Origin: Phanerochaete sordida
Taxonomy: Eukaryota; Basidiomycota; Agaricomycetes; Polyporales; Phanerochaetaceae
Length of the DNA: 64,000 nucleotides
NCBI GenBank assembly: GCA_019973155.2
Contig: BPQB01000029.1
Span: 186,001-250,000 of the forward strand
Reading direction: 5' to 3'
Shown here: one piece after another, positions 1 through 12,048 of the stretch
How the letters are laid out: every line of letters starts with the position of its first letter
How positions within the stretch are numbered: the first letter of the stretch is position 1
Position numbers and translations under genes: made by a program
Notes under the pieces: model-generated
Told to the model about the DNA's origin: nothing
The model's database searches: none
The model's input: the letters and a program-made list of their open reading frames with translations, nothing else

Positions 1-516
1 GCACTTGCCTGGACAGGGCTCGTCTACCGCTCGCAAAAGCACCTACATGACAAACACATGAGTCTATAACAGGATGCATCGTTCAATTGCTAGAAAGATA
101 ATACAGATCGTGCGCGAAGCATTGTCTCTCGTGCGCAAGAAGATAAGGACGGGAGTGGATGTGAAGGCATACAGTCGGTGATGGGAGACACTGAGTAGAA
201 GTACAAGAGTGGGTGGCACGTGCATGGTTACGGAGCTGAGGGCGAATGAGAGCTTGAGACGAGAAGGAATGAGAGCGCAAAACAGACAGGACAAGACAGC
301 GGGCGAGAGGGGCACATGAAGTGATACATCGAAGAGCGGGAGCGTGAGTGTGGAGTGCAGTGGGTGTCGTAGAGGAATGGAAGGAAGACGGGAGGTTGCA
401 GGGAGGCGGTGGCGGCCAAGATGTGTGAAGGTCCATACGTTCGCTTTGAATGTCGTGTTCGGATATCTTAGCGAATATATTAACGTAGAGGGGGATTATG
501 GAGTGCAGCGCGTATG
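1..516. other. Non-coding stretch downstream of the first gene
   Basis: This is the 3' flank of the minus-strand coiled-coil gene. Open frames exist on both strands, but none shows recognisable protein character or splice structure. I see no RNA gene or repeat here. Confidence 0.5.
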
Positions 517-3500
517 CTATGCAGGGAGCGCCACACTGAGGCGGCGTGCGGTCTTCCTGGCGACAGGCGTGGCTTCGTCGATGTTCTCTTTCTCGTGCTC
601 GCTGACACTAGCATTGGAGTCGGTACCGGAGGCAAGCTTCCTGCCACGAAGAGGGCCCGATGAAGATATGGTGCGCCGGTGGGTCTGCGTTCCAGGTGTG
701 ATCGCGTTGGACCGCGGCATCGACGATGGCGGCAAGCGACTTGAGGTCGCGGATGGGGTCACAAGAGATGAGCGAGGTCTCACAGTTGGAGCATTAATAG
801 ACTCCAGGCGTTTTGTTGCAGCATTCATTACCGTGGTCGGCGGACGACGGGCGAGAGTAGATGTTTTTGTCACCGTCGACGGCTCTCTCGATGTACTGCT
901 TGCATCGGACATGGCGGACGCCGGGCGGACGATACTTGGTGTCGCAAAAATGGAGGACTCCCGGCGACCGGGTGGTTTGGCTGTCGTCGACTGTCCTACC
1001 GACGCACGGGTACCCATGCGTCGCTTGAGCTAGAAATCACGTTAGAACCCGGCGATAGTCCAGCATGCATGCTACTCACCAGCTCCAGCTCCTGCTGCTT
1101 CGAGTCGAGGGCGATGTTGAGACCCTGCATGTCCTCCTTGTCCTTGGCCCGTTGCTTCGCCGCCTGCGTGAGCTTGACCTCCTTGTCGGCACTTTCCTGC
1201 TGGAGATCGTGCACCTGTTTGCGGAGCCGGTCAACCTCGCCTTGAAGGGTGTCGACACGCTCCTGCAGGCTGCCCGCCTCCACATCGTTCTCCGCCTTCT
1301 CCCGAACAAGCCGCTCCATCGTGTGGCGGGCCTCGACCTCGCGAGCGACGACTTCAGAGATCTTGCGGCTCTGCTCGTCGACGATGCGAGCGTGCTCGCG
1401 CTTCTGCTTCGTGAGGCCCTCGCGGAGCTCCTCGGCCTCGGCCTCGCGCTCGCGCACACGCATCGTCTGCTCCGCGAGCTCAGCGTCTCGCTGGCGCAGG
1501 CCGTCCTGCAAGCGCGACACGTTGTCGTACGCATACCGATGTTCCTGCTCGAGATTTGATACGCGCTGCTCGCGCTCCTGCAGGGCCCTCGTAAGCTCCT
1601 CGGCATGATCCTGTTCCGCGCGCAGATGCTTTTCCAACTGGCCACAGAGAGTGTGAGCTCTATGGAAGTCCTATGAGACAGTGCAGCACATACCTCGTCC
1701 CGTTCTCGATCGAGTTCATCCCGCGCTGCCCACGCCTCTTCAAGCTCTTGCTCAAGCTCGTGATACCGGCTCTCGCGGGCGTCCCAGTCAGAACCAGCGC
1801 CGGCCATCTTCTCCCGGAGCTCGTCTGCCTCCCTTGAGAAGGCGTCCCGCTCTTGTCGGAGCCGCGAGATTTCCTCGCTGCTTTGCTCCGTGTGTTTCCA
1901 CTGCGCTTCGAGTTCCGCCTTGAGGAAGACGAGCTCCTCCTCTTTACGAAAGACGTCCTCGCGCAAGCCGCCGAGTTGAGACTGCAGGGTGAGGTGGTCG
2001 TTACGGAGGGCGTCATGAGTGGCCACAAGAGCCGCGCGCTCGTTCTCCCATGCCAGCTTCTGCGACATGAGGCGCTCCCGGTCCTCTAGCGCCTGAGGGG
2101 GCTCGTTCGCGGCCTTCGTGCCCGCGGCCAGCTCGCGCTCGCCGTCCCCGCGCGTCTGGAGCTCGTCCCGGGCAATGGAGAGCTGGGCGCTGGCGGCATC
2201 CAACTGGGTCCGGAGGTCCAACCCCCGTTGATCGCCTTCCTTCTTCTCGCGCTCGAGGTCGTTGATGCGGCGGTGCAGCATGCGCAGCGCCTCGCCACTG
2301 GCCTCGTCCATCACACTTCGCTCGGCACTCTCCTCGCGACTGCGCTCGACCTCGTCCTCGAGGTTCCGCACGCACTTCTCGAGCTCCGAGACGCGCCTGC
2401 GCCAGTTGCGGATGATGTTCTTCCGCCGGTCGAGCTCCCGCTCCGAGTCGCCGAGCCGCGCGTTCAGGATCTCGACGAGCTCGTCCTTGGCGGAGAGGTC
2501 GACCTCGAACTGCGTACAGATTTCCGACTTGAGCGCAAGCTGCGTCCGGAGGGACCATATCAGGTCTTCCTCGCGAGAGGCGGTGCGTGTATGATTTGAC
2601 TGCGGTGGCGATGGCGGGAGCATGGTGCCCGGGGTGTAATAGGTGGAAGCGTTCGCGGCGAACGGATCGCGCTCTTTGACAGTAGCCTGGTAGGCCACGA
2701 CGGCATTCGAGGTGTCGTTGATGTCTGCTTCCGGTGGCTTCGGGTCGCCCAAAGCGCTGGCGGGGGGATGGATCATGGAAGCGAGGATGGTGTCGCTCGA
2801 AGCTCGATTTCGCTGTTTCGGCGACAGCTGTTTTGCAGCGGGCGACGACTCCGCCGCTACCTCAGCGGCAGAACGAAAGAGCGTCTGTCCGAAGCTGAAC
2901 GAGTGGCTGCGGTCGTGTACGACGTTGGCCATCTTAATTGTTGGCGACGCCGTCAACACACTGATCTGGTCCTTGTCAATAGACTCGAAGGACAATGACT
3001 TATCCTGCTCATCGGTGTCGGAGATCTCCACGGCGGAGTCGAGGAGCGGAGCGGAGATGCCGGTGGGGATGGTGGGCAGCTCGTCCCCCGACGCGTCGAA
3101 GATGTTGCTGACCTCCGGCGGTGACAACGGGGCCATCATCGACGCCAGGCCAGGCGTAGACGGCCCAGCATCCTTTGCCGGTGGAGGGGGAGGCGGTGCA
3201 GAGAAGACCTGCTGCGCGGTTGGTCTTGAGGCAGCTGACTTCTGCAAGCGATTGAACACCTTCGGGTCTTCTATCTCGCTTGCACTGGAGGCCTCGGGGC
3301 TGATGACACGGTACGCATCTCGCGAGAAGAAGCGGACACTCCGACCTGTGCCTGGCGTATTATTGGGCTTCAGTATGGAGCGTAAGGAGCCGCCGAACTT
3401 CCCGTCTGCCGCAAGTTTGGCATCTGAGACGGGGGTGATTGGTGTTCGGACGCTCTCAGTAGAGGGTCGAGTGGTCTCTTGGGACTGGCGAGTGAATATC

Positions 3501-3841
3501 TCTGCGCTCGCGCGACTGAGCGAATGGTCAGAACCTAGCAGAGCGTCAGATGGGAAGACCAGGCGAGCAGCTTCGGACGCACCGGACGCAAAATTCATTA
3601 TTGAGGACTTCACCTTCTTGGGTATCGCTATGCGTGGTATTGTGTCGAATGCCTCCGTGCTCAGTGATCTTGATACTCTCTTCATCATTCCTCCTCTCCC
3701 GCTCTCTGTCGGCGAGACTGGCCTCGGTGCCGGAAACGGAATCTCGGAGTCGTCCCCCCTCGTCGGAAAGCCGTCATCATGCAGTGGAGAAGGTGGCAGA
3801 TCGGGTCGTGGCTTGAGGAAGCTGTTCAGTTTCGAGAACAT
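517..3841 (-). CDS. Large coiled-coil protein, Cut12-like (spindle pole body candidate)
   Basis: Three exons (3841-1694, 1637-1080, 1029-517) are joined by phase-0 introns of 56 and 50 nt with GTATGT/CAG and GTGAGT/TAG ends, giving 1072 residues. The start MFSKLNSFLKPRPDLP has no better upstream ATG. Residues 1-400 are low-complexity and Ser/Pro-rich, with a short conserved-looking stretch at 155-172 (SILKPNNTPGTGRSVRFF). From about residue 430 to 900 the protein is an almost continuous heptad-type coiled coil rich in E, R, L and Q. The basic Ser/Thr-rich tail ends RRLSVALPA. The ILK..PGT...V.F motif followed by a long coiled coil recalls fungal Cut12 spindle pole body proteins, from memory only. 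Another cytoskeletal or myosin-like coiled-coil protein is possible. The single long frame runs past exon 1 into the first intron and on in a wrong frame, so unspliced models of this locus are wrong at the C-terminus. Confidence 0.8.
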
Positions 3842-4244
3842 GGTGTCGCTTTCGGGTTGGTCCTGGGGGTTTCACGGCGAATGGGATGTTGGCGAGCGCG
3901 GCGTCGGTTGCGTCGAAGCGAGCAAGGTGTTGGAAGGCTCAAGCTAGTGCGCGGCGTCGGAAGAATAGGTTCTCAGGAAATGAAGGTCTACGACGCGGCC
4001 ATGCCGTGGGAGATGTTGGGAGGTGGTGGTTGGAAGCTGAGCGCGAAGGCGGTTCAACTTGAACATGGTCACGTGATGGCGTCCACGGACCGAACCCCGC
4101 ACCATTGACCAAAGCTGCACAAGAGCAGCACAAGAGCAGTCGACTTCAGATCTCCAGACCTCACCAGCGAAATGTGTGACATCCACTTGTATCATTCCAA
4201 CTATTTCTACATTTGCTTTATCCTGATATAACGAATAAAATAGC
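3842..4244. other. Intergenic region, promoter of the coiled-coil gene
   Basis: About 400 bp separate the ATG of the coiled-coil gene from the stop codon of malate dehydrogenase, both on the minus strand. The stretch must hold the 3' UTR of one gene and the promoter of the other. I see no distinctive site. Confidence 0.5.
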
Positions 4245-5676
4245 TCAAAGCTTCGAGGCAGAGATGAAGGAGACACCCTTCTCGATGTTGGTCGCGAGCT
4301 CAGGGATCGCGGCATCGATGAGGCCCTTCTCGTAGTCGGTGAGCTTGGCGAGGGACTTGATGCTGGCAACACCGTCAGGCTGTAAGACGTGATCAGCATC
4401 ACGACCTCATGTTGACAGCAATAAGCGACGTACTCCGAGCTCGACAGGGGCCGAGAAGTACTCGAGGTCCTTGCCGATCTCCTTCTTGAGGGCCGCACCG
4501 CCAGCGGGCTCAGAGGACAGGTGCACGAAGGTTGGGGCGACGATGCCCTTCTCGCCCTTGATGGCGCGGATGACCTTCTGCGCAAACTCTGCGCCAGCGT
4601 AGGCCATGGAGAGAGTCGCGGAGCCGGCGCCGTCCTTGGCCTTGACAACCTCGTCGCCACCGTACTGGATGCGGTTCGTGAGCTTCTCAAGCTCGGCCTG
4701 AGCGAAGCCCGAGGGGAGAGGTGTTGAAGACTGCGAGAGCAGAGGGACAATCTGCAAGCCATTAGATGAGCCGAAAGGTGTCTGTGTTGAGTGTACGGCT
4801 GCTCATACCGTGATACCGCTGTGACCGCCAACAACAGGGACAGTGATTGATGGTGCCTTGCCCAGGTCGCCAATGACCTCAGCAACGAATGTGGACGCGC
4901 GAACCACGTCAAGGGTGGTCACACCGAAGAGGCTACCGCATGATGAGCTGACTATATGCGCGAGAAGATTGAGCGTATCGCACCGCTTAGGGTCGAAGAC
5001 ACCATGCTGCTTGAAGACCTCTGCGACGATAGGGACGGTAGAGTTCACGGGGTTAGAGATGACGAGGACAAATGCCTTCGGCGCAGCTTTCGCGATACCA
5101 GTGGCGAGGTCGCGCACGATGCCTGCGTTGATCTACCGGATTCTCAGTGCCCTGTCTAGATATGAAGAACGTGTGTAGCGTACCTTGAACAGATCGTCCC
5201 TGCGCGCGATGATTCCCCTTCAGCCACTTCCACGCGTCGATTGAGGACCGTTGCTCACCTAGTCATCTGCAAAGCGCGTCAGAAACAGGGAATCGATGGG
5301 CAAGTGGCTACGCACTCCTGGCTTACGAGGAACACCAGCGGGGATCACGACAATGTCGGCACCCTTGAGGGTCTTGGCCAGGCCGTCATCAGGGGGCAGG
5401 TAACCGACGACCTTCGCTGGGGTGGAGATGTGGGACAGATCGGCGGCGACACCGGGGGTGTTGACGATATCGTACAGGCCCAGCTGCAGACGCTCAGCGG
5501 TCAGCGACGCGCAATCGCTTGTACGCGTATACACACACCTCGGTGACAGCGGGGTTAGCCTTCAGCAGCAGCGACAACGGCTGGCCGATACCACCTGCGT
5601 ACGGTGCTCAGCTCGAGAGGCGGTCTTCAGCGTCGTCTGCCTCACCTGCAGCACCAAGAACGACAGCCTTGACCAT
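4245..5676 (-). CDS. NAD-dependent malate dehydrogenase, probably cytosolic
   Basis: Nine exons (5676-5646, 5594-5539, 5483-5316, 5266-5259, 5199-5184, 5132-4984, 4932-4809, 4751-4434, 4379-4245) give 334 residues, the usual family length. It interconverts malate and oxaloacetate with NAD. Visible motifs are the dinucleotide-binding start [15 protein letters not shown], the substrate loop [32 protein letters not shown], and the catalytic histidine in GGHSGIT. The protein starts directly at the Rossmann fold with no mitochondrial presequence, so I infer a cytosolic isoform; a peroxisomal role is not excluded, though the C-terminus (ISASKL) is close to a PTS1 tripeptide (SKL-like). Exons 4 and 5 are only 8 and 16 nt, encoding MT plus part of Arg, then the rest of Arg plus DDLFK. 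All eight introns are 49-59 nt. The gene lies divergently from the Ras GEF. Confidence 0.96.
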
Positions 5677-6752
5677 GATGAGATTCGATGGGGATGGGGG
5701 GAGAGAGCAAGTTGCGGATGCCGCCCCACGGGGGATCTCGTGCCATTTAACCGCGATCGGTCCGGCCAGAGGGTACGACTGCACACGTTTGAATCCGCGC
5801 AAATCCAACTGGTCGAACCATGGGATTCTCGCGATGACCACCCGCACGAGCCCGTACGGCACAGACGGGAGCGCGTCGCGGAATACAGGCCTGTACCTTG
5901 CGCGATTTTGCGCAGGTCGGCCGAGCTGAGACGCCACATCCGCCGTCGCTTCGCGAGATATTCACATGGCCCGAAAATTCGCTCACATCCCGGTGGCGTC
6001 TCTGCTCAGCAGACACCTTCACGACGCTGCCACAGAGAGGCCTGGAGAAAGGCGGAAAATACGTCTAGATATTCGGTGCTGAATTTCCTCCCGGAAATCG
6101 ATGTCATGAAACCTCCAAATCGGGCAACAAGCGCAACAGGCGTGCTTGATGCGCCCTCCGTTCTTGGGAGCGGCCCGTCTAGCCCTTACGAAGGTCAAGA
6201 AGCCTCGGATATCAGAGACAATAGAGGTGCAGCCCAGACCAGGATTTGAAGTAATAACGTGTGTAGGGCTTCAAAGCCTTCATGTTGGGCTTCTCGTCTG
6301 GCGAATTTTGCAAAGCTGGCAAGCCAGGGCTGTCGGTCACGACACGTACCCATTCTTCAAATACAAAGGTACGTGCTTTTCGAGTCCTAGGAACCCGATT
6401 AAAGGCCACTGATTAGCGTTGGCAATCTGTGTGAACCGTCAGGAATAGGCGGTATATTGCGAGATTTACCTTTTGTGGGTAAAGGTCGGCTTACCTAAGC
6501 GTCGGTGTAGTTAAGGGAGGGCGACTTTGTTTCTTGAAAGCCATCCCAGTCCTCCGCTTTTCAGCACCGTTCGTCCTCACGCTCCGCTCACGACCTTCGG
6601 ACGACACCTCTGACGACAACAGTCTTGTCGGCATCGGAACACGCCTGCGGTGACTCGTGGAACACACTTTGTCTTCCCGCCGCGTGATGTTTCAGAACAT
6701 CTGCTAGGCCGGCACGACTCGATATCCAGCTGCTCGTAACGAATTTGACACG
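5677..6752. other. Divergent intergenic region between malate dehydrogenase and Ras GEF
   Basis: About 1.08 kb separate two genes transcribed away from each other, so both promoters lie here. The plus-strand frame 5422-6249 that crosses the region overlaps malate dehydrogenase exons and has no protein character. No clear TATA element stands out. Confidence 0.5.
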
Positions 6753-9700
6753 ATGGCGACGACTCCGTACAACGACGCGACCGAGGGAGACGACGACTCG
6801 TCGCGGGTGGCGACTCCGACTGCTCCATCCCATCGCGCGAGTCTCGCAGCAGGAGACGTGCACCCGGCCCAGTCCTCCGCATCCAACGCGAGCGATGACA
6901 TACATGCATATTCAGCCTTGCTTGCGTCCGAGCTCGATACCGTTCTGCACCTGAACGGTACTCCCGGCGCCCGTCCTACGGAGTCCTCCCACCCTAATCC
7001 TCCGAGCGCACCCATCGTCCTCCCGCTGCCTACGCCGGGTGCATCGCGAACGCAGTCGGCATACGTGCTCCCAGATGTACGCGGGGAAGAAGCTGTAGTG
7101 GATCTGAGCGACCTACCCCCCGACATTGCCACCGCGGACATCTCCATTGCTCGTGAGTGCACGCCGTACCCGCTGCGCTTTCGTCCTCTAACACCATCTG
7201 CAGCGGATTTCAGCTTCGTGGAGACTTCTTCTGGAGCCGCGGCGCGTGAAATCAAGCGCAGGTACGATCAGTACCTAGGTGTAGGGAAGGACGTGCGGTC
7301 TCCGTACGCGATTACTGCGTTTGTGAACATCTACGGGAAACAGATGTATCGCGTCGGGTGCGTTCACAGCATCTGTCGAGCTATCATGCATCTGACATTT
7401 CGCAGCCACCGTGACATGTCTGCTCCGGCAGCAGCCAGTACCGTGGATGATGTGGATGGTCATAGCACCCGTGTCAAGTCGACTAGCGTCGAGTCAACCG
7501 CGTCGACCTCTCTCGGACAGGGTTCGGCAGCACATCCAGCGCATCCAAGGCGTCGTTCGCGGATGAGTATCAACTCTTTTCTTCCTCCGTCCATGTTCAA
7601 GAACGGCCAGTCGCACCCACCACCGAAGTCCCCATCCTCGAGCAACCAAGATGGCAGCCGATCACCTCCTGTGCGCAAGCTGAGGAAAACTCGGTCTATA
7701 CCCAACCTCGCGTCACCCACTCCCGAACCGTCGACTTCTGTGCCGCCACCTCCCCCTGTATCCTCAGGCAGACCGCATGCGCACAGCGTTTCCAGCGTCG
7801 ACGCTTTCCGGCCTCCGATCACCTCCATCAGCACAGTACCTCCAACGCAGACTCAGGACGTCTTCGCCGAGATCATGTCCTGGAACAGTGTTCCCAACTC
7901 TCCTCTCAGCTCTAGCTCTCAGCTCCGCTCTTCCCGCAGCTTTTATTCGCCGTCTGAGAAGAATGCGGACTACCAGCAACCATACGACCCGTCCGCGGAC
8001 GCTATACGGCATCCATTCGGCCGGGGCGTCACCTTCGATACGCCGGCCTGCCATTCGCCGTCCCACCTCACTTCGCCGCCCGTCATCCGCGAGATGCAAT
8101 CTTTCGAGTCCGGTTTGACCGCACGAGCAATAGACTCGTCTCCGAGGTCAATTCGTATCGCCAAGGAGCGCGCACGGTTGTCAGACGACAGTGTTGCGAT
8201 ACCCGAGGATGATACAGCGCCGTTGGAAACGCCAGTGGAAGAGGAGCCTCAGTTTGAGGCGCTTGCTGAGCTTCCCGCGCCGTCCATTTACGCGACCGAC
8301 CTCTTCGATGTGCTTCAGAACTACAAGGGTATCCCCACGTCCATTGACAGCATCGCTCTGGATCCGTATCAGACAACAATCCGCCTGTCGTTGAAGACGG
8401 AGGAGTCTGCCGCTCCAAGAGACGATCCTCGCTTTGTCATCTGGGGCGAGGTCCAAACAGACGAATTTGGTGGCATCAGCCCTTCGCGGAGTACGGCTGA
8501 CATGTCGGCGGCAAATTCGGCAGGCTCGAGGAGAAAGAGCACGAAGGACTCTCCCGACACTCCGCATGTTCGAATTCCCTCTGAAGACTCGACGAGACGG
8601 GTGCTGGTCGCCGCAACGATCGAGCGCTGGATCGCACAGCTCACCAGCGAGCTCAACTACGACGAGCTCCTCATCTTCTTCTTGACTTATCGGACTTACT
8701 TTAGTGCATACGATCTTGGTCACCTCCTCATATCCCGATTCCATTGGGCGCTGGCGCGCCCAACGTCGACCCGCGACGAAATGGTCAGGAGGATCGTCCG
8801 CGTCCGGACTTTCATTGCTATTCGCTACTGGCTCCTTACCTTCTTCAACATCGACTTTGTGCCGAATCCTGATCTCCGGGCTTTATTCGCCGGTTGGCTC
8901 AACGACCTTCGCAAGGACCGGGTGCTGGCGCAGCACAAGGATGCCATGGTTAGTGCACCAGCGCCGCACATGATTGCTGACTCATCGTTTTACCTTCCAG
9001 AGCATCGTGATGAAACTGCGCAAGGTCGTACGCGACTGCAAAAACGCATACACGGAGTCGAAAGACTCTGCCGACCGGGCGAAGGCCAAGATCAAGCCTG
9101 GCGTACCACCCACCCCGCAGAGCTTGGGAGACCTGTCTGGTGGAAACTTCGCCGCAGCACTGCGGAAGGCGGTCAACAAGGACGAGGACGACAGCGACCT
9201 CGACTTGAATCTGGACGGAGTGGACTCATCACGTTTCGACTTCGGGATCAGTTCTTCATTCCCCAATCTTGCGAATCCTTCCACTGCTGTTGACCTGGCT
9301 ATGCTCCGACAACCGCTCCATCTTGCGTTCCTGCCATACGGCGGGAAACAAACGCCCTCGAGCTCTCCACCGACAGTCGTGCCAGCCCAACTCGCCATTT
9401 CAACCACACACACTGCCCTATCCCGCGTAGTCGTCAACGCTATCGGTCGTCTAGGTCGGTGGAAGCGCGTCCTCAATTACAGGACCACCAACGCACGGGC
9501 GCCATTGCGAGCGCCAATTGGGTTTGGCACGAACTGTGTCGAAGCGTCGACGTTTGACGTCGAGGCCAGCGAGACAGGCGATCTGCTTCTGGTCAAAGGT
9601 GGTGTCGAGCAGTACCTCAAGATGATTGAAACACAGATGGTGACCAAGAAGCCTCACCTCATGTTCCGACTATCGCGGCCCGACCCTCCACCGCCTTATG

Positions 9701-12048
9701 AGGGCGCGACAAACCCTCATTACTCTGCTATCAGCCAACAGGATACCCTAGTGGAATCTCTTGAGCCTGTCCGCGAGTCATCGGACGAGGGCGGGGTCTT
9801 GGATGAGCCCGTGAACGACCCTGAGCCTGTCCCCGCGCCAGATCCAGTTGAGGTTCCAGACCCAGAGGAAGAGTTGACCCCTCCTGAAGCGAAAACGGAA
9901 CCTACCACCCCATCGGCTCCTGCGCAATCTCCACCAGCTTCGATACGCTCATCACTTCACACCTCCATGCGCTCCTCCATCATGTCAGATGATACGTCTG
10001 TTGAGTTCTCAGGGAACACAAGGTGGCGCTCTCGCTTCAACGCTAGCGCCGACCAGATGGACGTCGTCTCGATAGACGAACTCGACTCTCTCTCGGACTT
10101 CTCATCGGAGGGAGGTGACCCAAGGGAGCCTCTCCCGCCTGGTGCGGGTCTGCGGCGACATCTACGGCGACTTCCTAACCGACGCGACTTCGAGTTCGTA
10201 CGCCAGTCCGTGGAAAGTGCATCATCCATGGGTGTCCGCACACACGACTCTGTACTGTCCGCAGGCTCCTCCGTCGTCTCTTCTGCGCACGTGTCCGGCA
10301 GCGCGGAGTTCGCCGGGCCGATTCAGCAGTGGCAGATGAACGCGCTCGTGGACTCGCTCAGCGACGACGAAGAGGCCGGCGACGTCGAGGCCGCGCTGCG
10401 GCGCCTGGAGGGCCAGATCAGCACCGACGCGCAGCAGCACAAGCGCACGAAGGTCGACGGCTGGGTGCAGTCGATCCGCGACCGGCTCGCGAACGGGCAC
10501 TTCGGCCCAGAGCGCCGCCGGTACTCGTCCGACGACGAGGACTACGGCGAGGTGCAGAGCAGCATGCACGGCGACGGCGAGAACGGACACGCAGGCCCCA
10601 GCCAGCGCCGCGCGTCGCGCTCGTCTGCGTCGCATGTCAGCAGCGCGCGCAACTCGGTGAGCTCCGCGCTCCACGACTCGCCGTTCGCGGTGACGGTCCC
10701 CGCGGCAGAAGAGGCGAGGGCACCCGCGTTCCCGCCGGGCCTGGGCCACCCCGTGCCGCCGGTGGACGGCAAGCCTGCGCCTGAAGACGTCGTGCCACTC
10801 GAGATCCTGCAGAGCCGGGTGCCCTCGCGGCCGACGACCTCCGCCGGCTCCGCGCGTGGCGACGCGCCGCCGCTTCCGAACCCGCTGAACATGAACCCTG
10901 GGCAGTACGTGAAGGAGAAGAGCCTGAAGCGGCACCGGTCGTTCGTGCTCTCGTACAAGTCGGAGAACCTGATGCACCACTTCACGATGATCGACCGCGA
11001 GCTGTTCCTGGGCGTCAAGTTCCAGGAGCTCGTCTCGCAGGTCGACTGGATGGCGCCCTCCGACGAGTTCAACGTGTTGGACTGGAGCCAGTTCATGAAG
11101 GACCGGAAGACCAAGTCGGGCGACCCGAACGCGGCCAGGCCGTCGGGCCTCACCGCGATACGCTGCCGCTTCAACCTGATGGCCAACTTCGTCATCGCCG
11201 AGATTGTGATCACGCACCCCAGCGAGCGCCTCATGGTGTTCAGCAAGTTCGTGCGCATCGCTTGGGTAAGTGGATTCTATCTTTGGAAAGGGCCGCTACT
11301 GACTAGGAGTGCAGAAAGCCTACAGCCTCAAGAACTTCAGCACCCTCGTGGCAATCCTCTCAGGCTTGGACAGCCAGTGGGTCAAGAAGGCGCTTCGTCA
11401 GAGCAACGCGAAACCGGGCATCTGGGAAAGCCGGATGCTTCGCGACCTGCTCCAGTGGACCACCAGCGACGGCGACTTCAAGCACATCCGCTCTACTATC
11501 GACAACCTCTCGCAGGCAAAGCCCAGGAGCTCAACGGACGCTACCAACACGAGTGCGGAGGCGCAGTCGACGGCGCGGAGCCGTGCCGCCTCCGAAGGAA
11601 AACCCCCAGCACCCCCTGCTTGTATACCCTTCTTTGGTGCGTCCTCTTTCTGCCGATCCGCGCGCCGCATGCTGACAGCTGCACAGGTGTCTATCTATCT
11701 GAGCTGTACCGATACAGCAGCCTCCCCGACCTCATCGACCCCACGGCGCCGCACGCGCCCGTCCGGATCGACCCCGAGACGAACACGATCGAGGCGCCGG
11801 CACACCCCGAGGTCTTCGCGAACCTGACGCCGCTCCCGCCGACCATGCAGCTCGAGGCGCTCATCAACGTGCACAAGCAGCGCCTCGTCGCGGGCGTCGT
11901 CAAGGCGCTCGTCGCGGGCCAGCACCTCGCGTCCAAGGTCCAGCACCCCGTCGAGAAGAAGCTGTTCCAGAAGTGCCTCCGCCTGCGCGGGCTCACGCCC
12001 GACACGCTGCTGCGCGCGCTGACGCTCTACGAGAACTGGGAGTCGTGA
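6753..12048 (+). CDS. Ras-family guanine nucleotide exchange factor, LTE1/CDC25-like
   Basis: Six exons (6753-7152, 7204-7357, 7406-8948, 9001-11265, 11315-11636, 11687-12048) give 1681 residues. A RasGEF N-terminal domain lies near residues 583-695, with the run ERWIAQLTSELNYDELLIFF. The catalytic CDC25-homology domain occupies about 1335-1680, with HFTMIDRELF, NVLDWSQFMKD, NLMANFVIAEIV and KAYSLKNFSTLVAILSGL. A large disordered Ser/Pro-rich region with PPPPP tracts lies between and before them. Such proteins load GTP onto Ras-type GTPases; the split architecture with long linkers resembles Lte1 of the mitotic exit pathway, but Bud5- or Cdc25-like roles are possible. The first two introns (51 and 48 nt) keep the frame and contain no stop, so retention would give a protein 33 residues longer. 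I spliced them because each has a good donor and a CTAAC or CTGAC branch site. Confidence 0.9.

Noticed and set aside
344..1033. 229-codon plus-strand open frame at the left edge
   Set aside because: It is antisense to the last exon of the coiled-coil gene, whose frame is supported by splice joins.
2712..3947. 411-codon plus-strand frame
   Set aside because: It lies opposite exon 1 of the coiled-coil gene; the composition is a mirror of that exon and it has no motif.
5422..6249. 275-codon plus-strand frame
   Set aside because: It is antisense to malate dehydrogenase exons and runs through the divergent promoter; no protein character.
10222..11258. Long minus-strand frames of 331 and 238 codons
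   Set aside because: They are antisense to the catalytic part of the Ras GEF and reflect codon bias only.
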